64,000 nt of DNA from Nitrospirae bacterium MYbin3. Its GTDB lineage: Bacteria > Nitrospirota > Thermodesulfovibrionia > Thermodesulfovibrionales > Dissulfurispiraceae. Both the position numbers and the translations under genes were made by a program. The notes under the pieces were generated by a model. The model was given only the letters and a program-made list of their open reading frames with translations, was not told the origin of the DNA and made no database searches. The stretch spans positions 22,975 through 86,974 of the forward strand of contig PEAD01000011.1 in NCBI GenBank assembly GCA_002753335.1, given 5' to 3'. Shown piece by piece: positions 7,495-15,181 of this stretch. How positions within the stretch are numbered: the stretch's first letter is position 1; every line of letters begins with the position of its first letter.

Positions 7495-8655
7495 TTACGC
7501 TGCTGTCTTCTTTTTCTTTTCTGCTGCGAGTCTGTGAACTTCGACCACGTTGAAGGTGCCATCAATCGCCTGAACAGGGCACTTGGCGGTGCAGATGCCG
7601 CAGCCGATACACTTAGACTGATTGACTTCGTGCTTCTTTTTCGGCTCCCCGCTGATGGCATCCATCGGACAGACTTTTTTGCAGGACTGGCAGCCGATGC
7701 ATTTGTCTGTGATAACAGCCTTCGGCCTTGCAGGGATTAGATCAACTATCGCTTTTGTGGGGCATTTGGATACGCAGAGTCCGCAAACCCTGCATTTATC
7801 AAGGTCTATGCGCGAAAGATTTTTATCGACTTTAGGTGCGTCGAACGGGCATACCTTTACACAGATGCCGCAGGCAATACAGCCTATCTGGCAGTTCTTC
7901 TTTGTATCAACACCTTTGTCTTTTGAATGGCACGACACAAGCACCGCCTTGGATCCCGGAAGCACCTCAATAACTTTTTTCGGACAGGCTGCCTCGCACT
8001 TGCGGCAGCCTGTGCATTTAGTGATATCAACAACAGGAAGCTTATTCGCATTCATCGCTATAGCGCCGAAAGGACATACTTTTTCGCAGGTGCCATATCC
8101 CAAGCATCCATAAATGCAGGACTTGTCGCCGCCTCCGGCAAGCACCGCTGCACGGCAATCCTGCACGCCTTCATAGTTAAACCTTCTTTGCGAAAGATTA
8201 TGGCCGCCCTGACACATTATTCGTGCAAACTGTGGTTCTCTTATTTCCGCTTTTTTGCCGGTTATCAACGCAACCGCTTCGGCACCTTTCGCGCCGGCAG
8301 GAGTGCAAAGATTTGGCGCCACATCCGGATTATTCACAACAGCCTCAGCGTACTGCTCGCAGCCGGCGTATCCACAGGCTCCGCAGTGAGCGTGGGCAAG
8401 CACATCCTTCACCTGCTCGACCCTCGGGTCTATTTGAACAGAGAACCTCTTTGCCGCAAACGCAAGCCCTATCCCGAATACCGCGCCTACTCCGGCAAGA
8501 AATACGAGAGTCCATTTTACGAGAGGAACAATATCGATAGTCTCGCGCGCCTCAACACCGCCGCCAACGCCGCCAAGAGGAATCAAGAACTGGGTTAAGT
8601 CCATTCCCTGCAACAGGCCGATTATGTCTAAAATCAGCTTTTGAATCTCGTACAT
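7495..8655 (-). CDS. rnfB: Rnf complex subunit B, cluster-rich ferredoxin-like
   Basis: Membrane-anchored iron-sulfur subunit of the Rnf ferredoxin:NAD+ oxidoreductase, thought to take electrons from reduced ferredoxin. An N-terminal membrane helix lies at about residues 46-68; a 4-Cys (Fes) domain follows (C91, C94, C99, C117). Then come six 4Fe-4S motifs, starting near C180, C214, C255-C259, C288, C319 and C349, more than the two in the proteobacterial form and like the long RnfB of acetogens. 386 residues. GGAGG precedes ATG 8655. Last gene of rnfCDGEAB. Confidence 0.95.
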   Translation of the reverse strand: MYEIQKLILDIIGLLQGMDLTQFLIPLGGVGGGVEARETIDIVPLVKWTLVFLAGVGAVFGIGLAFAAKRFSVQIDPRVEQVKDVLAHAHCGACGYAGCEQYAEAVVNNPDVAPNLCTPAGAKGAEAVALITGKKAEIREPQFARIMCQGGHNLSQRRFNYEGVQDCRAAVLAGGGDKSCIYGCLGYGTCEKVCPFGAIAMNANKLPVVDITKCTGCRKCEAACPKKVIEVLPGSKAVLVSCHSKDKGVDTKKNCQIGCIACGICVKVCPFDAPKVDKNLSRIDLDKCRVCGLCVSKCPTKAIVDLIPARPKAVITDKCIGCQSCKKVCPMDAISGEPKKKHEVNQSKCIGCGICTAKCPVQAIDGTFNVVEVHRLAAEKKKKTAA

Positions 8656-8686
8656 TTAGTTAAACCTCCAAAAACGGAAGAAAGTT

Positions 8687-9280
8687 TTAAAGTGTTATCA
8701 GACCCGAAAAACCTGTAAAAGCAAGAGCTATCAACCCCGAAACGATAAACGCCATCGGCAGTCCTCTGAACGGGGCCGGAATATCCGCAAGCTCCAGTTT
8801 TTCGCGGATGCTCGCCATGATTATCAGTGCCAACGCAAATCCAATGCCGGAGCCGAGTCCAAAGGCAAGGCTCTCTATAAAATTATAATGCTCACCCGCA
8901 TTTATGAGCGGAACCGCAAGTATAATACAGTTGGTCGAGATCAGCGCAAGGTATATGCCAAGCTTGTAATAAAGGGCTGGAGCAACTTTTCTCATTATAG
9001 TGTCCGATGCCTGAACAAAAGCGGCTATAACGCCGATAAAAACAATAATCTTCAGAAAGGTTATATCCAGCGGCACCATAACAAAATTGAATATCACCCA
9101 ACTTAAGGCGGCGCTTATCATCATGACCGCGGTAAAGGTGACACTCATGCCGACAGCGGTTTCCATTTTCTTGGAAACACCGAAGAATATGCAGAGTCCA
9201 AGGAACCGGGTGAACACGAAGTTGTTTATCAGCGAGGCTGCGACTATCAGCTCAAAAAGTTTTGTAAAATCCATCGTCAT
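8687..9280 (-). CDS. rnfA: Rnf complex subunit A
   Basis: Integral membrane subunit (197 residues, about six hydrophobic segments) of the ion-pumping Rnf complex, homologous to NqrE/RnfE. The family blocks NNFVFTRFLGLC near residue 19 and NCIILAVPL in a later helix are present; the Cys residues in these segments are the ones proposed to hold an iron-sulfur centre with RnfE. It starts with ATGACGATG after GGGGG and lies between rnfE and rnfB with short gaps. Confidence 0.96.
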   Translation of the reverse strand: MTMDFTKLFELIVAASLINNFVFTRFLGLCIFFGVSKKMETAVGMSVTFTAVMMISAALSWVIFNFVMVPLDITFLKIIVFIGVIAAFVQASDTIMRKVAPALYYKLGIYLALISTNCIILAVPLINAGEHYNFIESLAFGLGSGIGFALALIIMASIREKLELADIPAPFRGLPMAFIVSGLIALAFTGFSGLITL

Positions 9281-9293
9281 TTAAGTTGCCCCC

Positions 9294-9926
9294 TTAGTGC
9301 GATGCTGTAGCGCTCTTTTTTAAATACCGGATGTCTATCCAGTTGAAAAGAGCCATCAGGATGCCGACCGCAAAGAATCCGCCTGCAGGCAAGATCATTA
9401 TAAGAAGCGGTTTTGCGTTTATAATTGCATAGCCCCAAACAGAGCCTTTGCCGATCAGCTCCCTGAAGAAGCTGATGACCGTAAGCGCAAACAGAAAGCC
9501 AAGCCCCATGCCTATGCCGTCCACCATCGAAGGCGCTATCTTGTTCTTGCTCGCAAACATCTCGGCGCGGGCAAGGATTGATGCAAAGGCAACTATAAGC
9601 TGAATATAAAGCCCCATCTGCTTGTAGATGTCCGGCACAAAAGCGGCCATTGACATGTCTGCAATAGTGACCCAACCCGAAATTACGAGCATGAATATCG
9701 GAAGCCTTACTTTAGGATGTATGAATTTTCTCAAAACCGAAATCGTTATATTGACCATAGTCTGAACAAATAAGACCGCAACACCCATAAGAACGCCGTT
9801 TTTCAGGTTATTGGTAACCGCAATGGAAGGGCACAAGCTCAGCGCAAGCTTGAATATCGTATTTTCTTTTATAATACCGTTCTTTATTAAATCGAGGTAA
9901 TTAACGGTGTCCGCTGTGTTCGCCAT
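9294..9926 (-). CDS. rnfE: Rnf complex subunit E
   Basis: Integral membrane subunit, 210 residues, paralogous to RnfA. The block KNGIIKENTIFKLALSLCPSIAVTNNLKNG near the N-terminus is typical, with the CPSIAVTN cysteine matching the conserved family Cys. I choose ATG 9926 rather than the GTG three codons upstream because AAGGAGG then lies 8 nt away; the GTG would overlap that ribosome site. Its start overlaps the end of rnfG, pointing to coupled translation. Confidence 0.94.
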   Translation of the reverse strand: MANTADTVNYLDLIKNGIIKENTIFKLALSLCPSIAVTNNLKNGVLMGVAVLFVQTMVNITISVLRKFIHPKVRLPIFMLVISGWVTIADMSMAAFVPDIYKQMGLYIQLIVAFASILARAEMFASKNKIAPSMVDGIGMGLGFLFALTVISFFRELIGKGSVWGYAIINAKPLLIMILPAGGFFAVGILMALFNWIDIRYLKKSATASH

Positions 9927-10497
9927 TGCCGGCACCTCCTTCGGTCATCTGCTTTTTCAAAAACTCCACGCCCTTCTTTACTGCATCATCGCAGACAGCG
10001 CGGCTCGAAATCGTTGCACCAGAAATAGCCTGAACAAATTCTGTGGTTTCGGTTTTAAGAACTTTTAAATGTTCAGCATCTTTGCCTTTGAACTGGTCTT
10101 TGAAGCTGTCGGCCTCTATCTCATCGCCGAGGCCGGGTGTTTCGGCATGGCTCAAAACATTTATCTTTTTGACCTTGAAATCTTTGTCAACCGCAATAAG
10201 CGTATTTATGTAGCTAGAATATCCTTTTCCGAAGGACTGAATTACATACCCGATCACCTCATCGTCTTTTTTCGCAACAAAATATTCTGCATGTTTTTCG
10301 TGTATGGTCCAATCGCCCGCCTTTTCGATCTTGTCCGCCTCGGGCACAAGTTCTTTTAATGCCGCTTCTTTTGCGATCTTTGCGTTTTGAAACATTATCG
10401 GAGAAGTCTTTGCATAAACCCCGGCAAGTATAAGCCCGCCCGCAAGGTAAACCAAAACGAGATTCAAGGTTATTTTTAAAATGTCTTTGCCGGTCAT
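9901..10497 (-). CDS. rnfG: Rnf complex subunit G (FMN-binding)
   Basis: Single-span membrane protein (N-terminal hydrophobic helix at about residues 8-26) with a periplasmic FMN-binding domain. The covalent FMN attachment motif SGATIS near residue 160 carries the Thr that accepts FMN. 198 residues. It overlaps rnfD at its start (ATGA-type junction at 10494-10497) and rnfE at its end, in the order C-D-G-E-A-B. Confidence 0.95.
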   Translation of the reverse strand: MTGKDILKITLNLVLVYLAGGLILAGVYAKTSPIMFQNAKIAKEAALKELVPEADKIEKAGDWTIHEKHAEYFVAKKDDEVIGYVIQSFGKGYSSYINTLIAVDKDFKVKKINVLSHAETPGLGDEIEADSFKDQFKGKDAEHLKVLKTETTEFVQAISGATISSRAVCDDAVKKGVEFLKKQMTEGGAGNGEHSGHR

Positions 10498-11504
10498 TTC
10501 TTAACCTCTTTCTTGGCGCCGAAAACCTTAGTTTTAAAACCCCTGTCGATCAGCGGCGAGAAGCAGTTCATTATAAGAATCGCGAACATCACGCCTTCAG
10601 GATATCCGCCTTTCAGTCTTATAAGCATCGTCAGAAAACCGCAGCCCGCACCAAAAAGGATTTGTCCGGCTTTAACCGACGGACAGGTGACATAATCTGT
10701 CGCCATAAAGAATGCTCCCAAAAGCATACCGCCGCTCAGAAGATGCACTATCGGGTCGCCCGCAAAAAAAGCGCCTTTTGCTCCAAAGGCCCAAGCCATA
10801 AGACCGGCTGTTCCCAAAAACGAAACCGGTATGTGCCATGTAATATATCCGCGGTAAAAAAGAAATGCTGCGCCCAAAAGCAAAGCTATCGCGGATGTTT
10901 CACCGATAGAGCCTGCCCTGTGGCCCGAAAGCAGCTGTAGATATAAATTCGAGTTGTCGCCGAACATTTCTAAAAGCTTTGCAACCCCTTCTTCCTTCAG
11001 AATTCCGAGCGGGGTAGCTGTGGTCTTTGCATCGAGTTTTATGAATGCGGCTGTAGGCTCCGCCCAGATGGTCATTAGCTTAGGAAATGATATTAAAAGA
11101 AACGCCCTGCCTATCAGTGCGGGGTTGAAAACATTGTATCCTAGTCCGCCAAAAAGCTGTTTTGTAATTACGACCGCAACGACAGAGCCGACTATCGGTA
11201 TATAAAAAGGAACAGTGGGCGGCAGGTTTAATCCCAAAAGCAGTCCGGTCAAAAACGCGCTGCCGTCATTAACTGTAATTTTTCTATCGGTCCCTTTTTG
11301 ATATAAAAATTCTGAAAGAATCGAGGCGATTATACAGAGCGCAACATTTAAAACAGCCTTAGGACCGAAAAAGTATGCGCCCATAACCGTTGCAGGCAAA
11401 AGAGAAGCTGATACGCTCCACATAATCCGGCTTGTGGTCTCTTCACTCCGCACATGCGGGCTTACAGAAAGAGTCAACTGGTGGTCTTTTTTCAATTTCT
11501 CCAT
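10494..11504 (-). CDS. rnfD: Rnf complex subunit D
   Basis: Multi-spanning membrane subunit homologous to NqrB. Family blocks DGSAFLTGLLLGLNLPP, GRAFLLISFP and GGMLLGAFFMATDYVTCP are seen. The Thr of IGETSA is the likely covalent FMN site. The C-terminus has GGYPEGVMFAILIMN, typical of RnfD. I pick ATG 11504 (336 residues) with GGAG 5 nt upstream; an in-frame upstream start at 11540 would overlap rnfC. Confidence 0.95.
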   Translation of the reverse strand: MEKLKKDHQLTLSVSPHVRSEETTSRIMWSVSASLLPATVMGAYFFGPKAVLNVALCIIASILSEFLYQKGTDRKITVNDGSAFLTGLLLGLNLPPTVPFYIPIVGSVVAVVITKQLFGGLGYNVFNPALIGRAFLLISFPKLMTIWAEPTAAFIKLDAKTTATPLGILKEEGVAKLLEMFGDNSNLYLQLLSGHRAGSIGETSAIALLLGAAFLFYRGYITWHIPVSFLGTAGLMAWAFGAKGAFFAGDPIVHLLSGGMLLGAFFMATDYVTCPSVKAGQILFGAGCGFLTMLIRLKGGYPEGVMFAILIMNCFSPLIDRGFKTKVFGAKKEVKK

Positions 11505-11514
11505 CAATGCTCCG

Positions 11515-12822
11515 TTAGGGTTTAACCATTGTTTTTGCAAGTCTCACAAACTGTACTATCGGCCTTTTGGATGGACAGACAAAGGTGCATGAGCCGCACT
11601 CAAAGCAGTCAAAAAGATTATATGCCTTTGCATCTTCATAAAAGCCTTTTTCTGAATAAACGCTCAGCATCGAAGGTATCAGGCCCATAGGGCATGCGTC
11701 AATACATCTGCCGCAACGAATGCAGGGGCCGAACTCATCGAGGTGAAAGGCCTCTGATTCAGGAAGCACCAGCACACCCGAAGTTCCTTTGGTAACCGGC
11801 GTTTCTGTCGAATAAACAGCAAAGCCCATCATCGGGCCGCCCGATATCACCTTTGCTGCTTCGGAGCTATATCCGCCGCAATCTTCTATGAGTTCAGAAA
11901 CGAGAGTTCCGATTTTTACAAGAAGGTTCCTTGGCTCTTTAATGCCCTCTCCTGTAACCGTAACAACCCGCTCAACAAGCGGCTTTCCATACCTTGCGGC
12001 TTCATATACCGCAATTGCGGTGCCTATATTCTGCACCACAACGCCCACATCCATCGGAAGAGCCCTCGGAGGAACCTCACGGTCAGCGCAGGCCTTTATC
12101 AGCATTTTTTCTGCTCCTTGAGGATATTTGACCTCAAGTGCGCAGACCTGAATATTCTGTTCTCCTGAAACAGCATTTTTCATTATCTCTATAGCGTCAG
12201 GCTTGTTGTTCTCTATGCCGATAAATCCTTTATTAACACCAATAATCTTCATCAAAACCTTCAGGCCTTCGATTATATCCTTAGGCCTTTCTATCATTAA
12301 CCGGTAATCTGCGGTTAGATACGGCTCACACTCCGCACCGTTTATTATGACCACATCAATAGGCTTTTCCTTTGGCGGCGAGAGTTTGACATGCGCAGGA
12401 AATGCTGCCCCCCCCATGCCTACAATTCCGGCATCTTTAACCTTTGTTTTGAGTTCGTCGGGAGAGAGGTTCATATAATCCGAGTTGTCTTTCAATGCAG
12501 TCCATTCGTCTGTTCCGGAGTTTTCGATAACCACAGAGGGTACTAAGCGGCCTGTTGCAACAGGGAAATCGGCAATAGCGACAACCTTGCCCGAAACAGA
12601 AGAATGCACAGGCGACGAAACAAAGCCTTCGGGCGTGCCCACCACCTCGCCCCTTTTCACTTCCTGCCCTATGCTAACCGCAAGCTTGCAGGGCGCACCG
12701 ATATGCTGGGATAAAGGAATGACAACCCTTTTAGGAGAACGGGCAGGGGTTATCTCTTTGCCTTTTGAAAGCTCTTTTTTATCAGGAGGATGTATTCCCC
12801 CCTTAAATGTTGCCAAAGCCAT
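11515..12822 (-). CDS. rnfC: Rnf complex subunit C (NADH/flavin and Fe-S)
   Basis: Peripheral cytoplasmic subunit that carries the NAD(H) and FMN site of Rnf. Order: N-terminal barrel-sandwich domain (FKGGIHPPDKK), NuoF-like FMN/NAD region (GMGGAAFPAHVKL, INGAECEPYLTAD), SLBB-like part, then two 4Fe-4S motifs CIRCGRCIDACP and CFECGSCTFVCP near the C-terminus. 435 residues. ATG 12822 is preceded by GGAGGAG. First gene of the operon, with a -35/-10 promoter 49-77 bases upstream. Confidence 0.96.
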   Translation of the reverse strand: MALATFKGGIHPPDKKELSKGKEITPARSPKRVVIPLSQHIGAPCKLAVSIGQEVKRGEVVGTPEGFVSSPVHSSVSGKVVAIADFPVATGRLVPSVVIENSGTDEWTALKDNSDYMNLSPDELKTKVKDAGIVGMGGAAFPAHVKLSPPKEKPIDVVIINGAECEPYLTADYRLMIERPKDIIEGLKVLMKIIGVNKGFIGIENNKPDAIEIMKNAVSGEQNIQVCALEVKYPQGAEKMLIKACADREVPPRALPMDVGVVVQNIGTAIAVYEAARYGKPLVERVVTVTGEGIKEPRNLLVKIGTLVSELIEDCGGYSSEAAKVISGGPMMGFAVYSTETPVTKGTSGVLVLPESEAFHLDEFGPCIRCGRCIDACPMGLIPSMLSVYSEKGFYEDAKAYNLFDCFECGSCTFVCPSKRPIVQFVRLAKTMVKP

Positions 12823-12870
12823 TTAATGCTCCTCCGGATTCGAACATAAAACCGCAAAAAAGTCTTTAAG

Positions 12871-12899
12871 TAATAACATTACAATCTTGAAGATGTCAA
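12871..12899 (-). promoter_or_regulatory. Promoter of the rnf operon
   Basis: On the minus strand TTGACA (12899-12894), a 17-bp spacer and TTATTA (12876-12871). The spacer contains the palindrome ATCTTcAAGAT just after the -35, a possible operator. Confidence 0.6.
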
Positions 12900-12943
12900 G
12901 AATTTTTGATACTGAATGAAGATTGGTTATTAACACATAAACA

Positions 12944-13459
12944 TCAAAGCTTGGCCAATGCTTTTTTTATCAGTTTATCTTTTTTAGAGGGTTGGTAAGC
13001 GCTGCCTTTATAATCGGGTAGGCATTCATCATCTTCGTCTTTAAAATATCGGGGGGAATTTTCTGCAGTCTTATCAGACAAATCTTTTTTCACTATACCC
13101 AAAACTCTTTCATAAAATTTTTCTGAAGATACAGGAATCGAATTAACATGCCATGCATGATTTGCTATATCCCGGTCCGAACTGACCACAATCCACTCTT
13201 TTCTCTGCGCCGATACAATGCGCTTTATCACATCGTCTGCGCGCTCGCCGAGCTTTGAATATATTATTTTTACGCCGCCTCTTGCCGAGACATTTTCTGC
13301 CGCAGCCCCGCTTTTGTGGCCGTCAAAAACTACGGTTATATCATGGCTTCTTTTCAGTTTGTATTCTATAAGAATTTCTATAAGACCGTGCCGTGCCTTT
13401 TCCATGTCTCTGTGAAAAATGCCGATGACATTGTAGCCGTCTATAATTATAGGCGCGAT
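12944..13459 (-). CDS. YacP-type NYN-domain RNase, apparent AUC start
   Basis: NYN/PIN-like nuclease of the YacP (Rae1) family; the B. subtilis member cuts mRNA on the ribosome. Conserved acidic residues of the fold are seen in IIIDGYN (D7, N10), VVFDGH (D46), GERADDVIK and SSDRD. The first ATG at 13405 would delete the essential IIIDGYNVIG strand. The frame is open upstream with no ATG, GTG or TTG before a stop at about 13516. The codon exactly at the family's usual N-terminus is ATC (13459-13457), 7 nt after GGAGG. I therefore annotate an AUC start (171 residues). It is 22 bases downstream of the dual-CXXC gene, probably coupled to it. Confidence 0.8.
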   Translation of the reverse strand: MAPIIIDGYNVIGIFHRDMEKARHGLIEILIEYKLKRSHDITVVFDGHKSGAAAENVSARGGVKIIYSKLGERADDVIKRIVSAQRKEWIVVSSDRDIANHAWHVNSIPVSSEKFYERVLGIVKKDLSDKTAENSPRYFKDEDDECLPDYKGSAYQPSKKDKLIKKALAKL

Positions 13460-13481
13460 GTTAGAGCCTCCTGCGACATTT

Positions 13482-13652
13482 TCATGCCCTATTGCATGGC
13501 CTTGCCGCTATACGGTTCCATGTAATTTCGTCTATCTCCTCAAGGCAATCAGAAATCCTGAATTCTCTGCCGCATGCCACGCACCGGAAGAAAACGGTCT
13601 TTCAGGTTGACGCTAAATCGAGTCTTGCCCCGCAAATCCTGCATTTCATCAT
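13482..13652 (-). CDS. Small dual-CXXC protein with in-frame TGA (candidate selenoprotein)
   Basis: 56 codons on the minus strand if the TGA at 13604-13602 (codon 17) is read through. Before it: a CxxC (C4, C7) in MMKCRICGARLDL. After it in the same frame: FRCVACGREFRIS with a second CxxC (C24, C27), then an acidic LEEIDEIT helix and a TGA stop at 13484-13482. This matches my memory of a family of dual-CXXC small proteins in anaerobes whose members have Cys or Sec seven residues before the third zinc Cys, exactly the TGA position. A SECIS-like hairpin follows the TGA. A second ATG at 13649 is an alternative start. The YacP gene follows. A nonsense mutation is the alternative. Confidence 0.68.
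13570..13587 (-). promoter_or_regulatory. Candidate bacterial SECIS hairpin
   Basis: On the RNA, CCGGUGC-GUG-GCAUGCGG folds into seven base pairs with one bulged G and a 3-nt loop starting with G. The loop begins 21 nt after the in-frame UGA, inside the spacing usually given for bacterial SECIS elements (about 16-37 nt, with a G in the first two loop positions). The fold is by eye only. Confidence 0.45.
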
Positions 13653-13698
13653 AATAAATACTCTGGCAAAAACATAATTTTTACTATACCATACAGCG

Positions 13699-14217
13699 GT
13701 GGAGCTGCTGAATCTGTTGAACAAGAACCTCTCATTCAAAAATAAGGCGAATTGGGATAAAACGCTTTTGCTTCTTGAAAATGCGTTTAAAGCCCCCGAA
13801 ATGCTCAGGCTTAAAGGAGTTGCGCTATCATTGGTTGAAGCTGTACGTCTAATGGACGGCTTTATACAGGAAAACAGCGCGCAAGTCTGCCCCGACTGCG
13901 TCAAGGTTTGCTGCAAAAACACCCACTCTTATTACGACCACGAAGACCTTATTTTTATCTATTCTTTGGGCAGAAAAGCACCTGAGTATGCACCCGAAAT
14001 CGATGATGAAGATGCCTGTCAGTTCATTTCCGAAAAAGGATGCACAATCGAAAGAGCGTTCAGGCCGTTCAGGTGCAACTGGTATTTTTGTGATCCTCTA
14101 ATCAAGCATATGGAAGAGGGGCCTCAAAAAGCTTACCGAAAATTTATCGCGATATTTCACGATGCGATAGACTTAAGGCGCAGGCTTGTCGAGGATTTTT
14201 TTATGCTTCAAAAATAG
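13699..14217 (+). CDS. Cysteine-rich (YkgJ-like) putative metal-binding protein
   Basis: 172 residues with no signal peptide. Cysteines cluster as CPDCVKVCC (about residues 64-72) and, later, C(Q)FISEKGCTIERAFRPFRCNWYFC, the general CxxC...CC / C...RPxxC pattern of the YkgJ family of iron/zinc-chelating proteins. The function is unknown. It starts at GTG 13699; TACTAT at 13682-13687 could be a -10, leaving only a few bases of leader and no ribosome site. Divergent from the candidate selenoprotein gene, sharing a 46-bp promoter region. Confidence 0.65.
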   Translation: MELLNLLNKNLSFKNKANWDKTLLLLENAFKAPEMLRLKGVALSLVEAVRLMDGFIQENSAQVCPDCVKVCCKNTHSYYDHEDLIFIYSLGRKAPEYAPEIDDEDACQFISEKGCTIERAFRPFRCNWYFCDPLIKHMEEGPQKAYRKFIAIFHDAIDLRRRLVEDFFMLQK

Positions 14218-14281
14218 AGTTGAAGCTTTAGCCTGTTGCTGTGGTATTATTATCGAATAAAACGCCTAAGGAGAGAGAACC

Positions 14282-15181
14282 ATGCTTAATGATGAGCAAC
14301 TTTACAGGCACCTTCTTGATGAGATGCATGACGGCATCTACATTGTTGATAAAGATAAAAACATAACCTACTGGAACAAGTCGGCCGAGAGGCTGACCGG
14401 CTACAAAGCTACCGATACAATAGGTTCGCACTGTTCAGGCGATATATTAATGCATTGCGACAAAGGCGGCGCCACCCTCTGCAAAAAGTTCTGTCCCGTA
14501 AACGAATCTATAACAAACGGCAAAAGATTTGAAGCTGAGGTCTATCTACAACACAGGGAAGGCCACAGGGTTCCTGTGCTTATGTGCATATCCCCGCTCA
14601 TCGATAAAGAGGGCAAAATTACCGGTGCGGTCGAAATATTCAGCGACCACTCTTGGAGCGTTGCGGCGGTTGACAGAATAGAAGAGCTTCGCAAAATAGC
14701 GCTTCTGGACGCCCTTACTGAAGTCGCAAACAGACGGTTCATAGAGATAAGCATCTCGAATCTTTTATCCGGCATGAAGCGTTATAACTTCCCGTTCGGC
14801 TTGCTTTTCGTAGATGTTGATCATTTCAAAAAAATTAATGACACTTACGGACATGAAATTGGGGACAGGATTTTAAAGATAATAGCAAAATCATTAAGCA
14901 GTACTTTAAGGCCTCTTGATGTAATCGGCCGGTGGGGCGGAGAGGAATTCGTGGTTTTGCTTCTTCATGCTACACACGAAAATCTGACCGCAGTAGCAAC
15001 CCGTTTGCGCCTGCTCGTTGAAAATTCTTTCCTCAACACAGAAAATGGCGTAATACGCACAACCGTTTCTATTGGCGGCACCGTTGCAACCGCTGATGAC
15101 ACTATAGAAACAGTAATCAAGCGTGCAGATGAGCTTATGTACCAGAGCAAACAAAAAGGCAGGAACTGTGTAACTATTTAG
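14282..15181 (+). CDS. PAS-GGDEF diguanylate cyclase
   Basis: Soluble signalling enzyme that should make cyclic di-GMP from GTP. A PAS domain covers about residues 8-125, with four Cys (51, 59, 67, 71) in the variable region and the block HREGHRVPVL. A GGDEF domain follows, about 140-298: DALTEVANRR, VDVDHFKKIND, and active site GGEEF at 219-223. An inhibitory I-site RPLD (210-213) lies five residues before it, so product feedback is likely. There are no membrane segments. AAGGAGAG precedes ATG 14282. Its last 8 bases overlap the end of the convergent lpxK. Confidence 0.93.
   Translation: MLNDEQLYRHLLDEMHDGIYIVDKDKNITYWNKSAERLTGYKATDTIGSHCSGDILMHCDKGGATLCKKFCPVNESITNGKRFEAEVYLQHREGHRVPVLMCISPLIDKEGKITGAVEIFSDHSWSVAAVDRIEELRKIALLDALTEVANRRFIEISISNLLSGMKRYNFPFGLLFVDVDHFKKINDTYGHEIGDRILKIIAKSLSSTLRPLDVIGRWGGEEFVVLLLHATHENLTAVATRLRLLVENSFLNTENGVIRTTVSIGGTVATADDTIETVIKRADELMYQSKQKGRNCVTI

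Noticed and set aside
13602..13922. A 106-residue minus-strand reading frame ending at the in-frame TGA
   Set aside because: Most of it is antisense to the Cys-rich gene; only the last 16 codons belong to the dual-CXXC gene.
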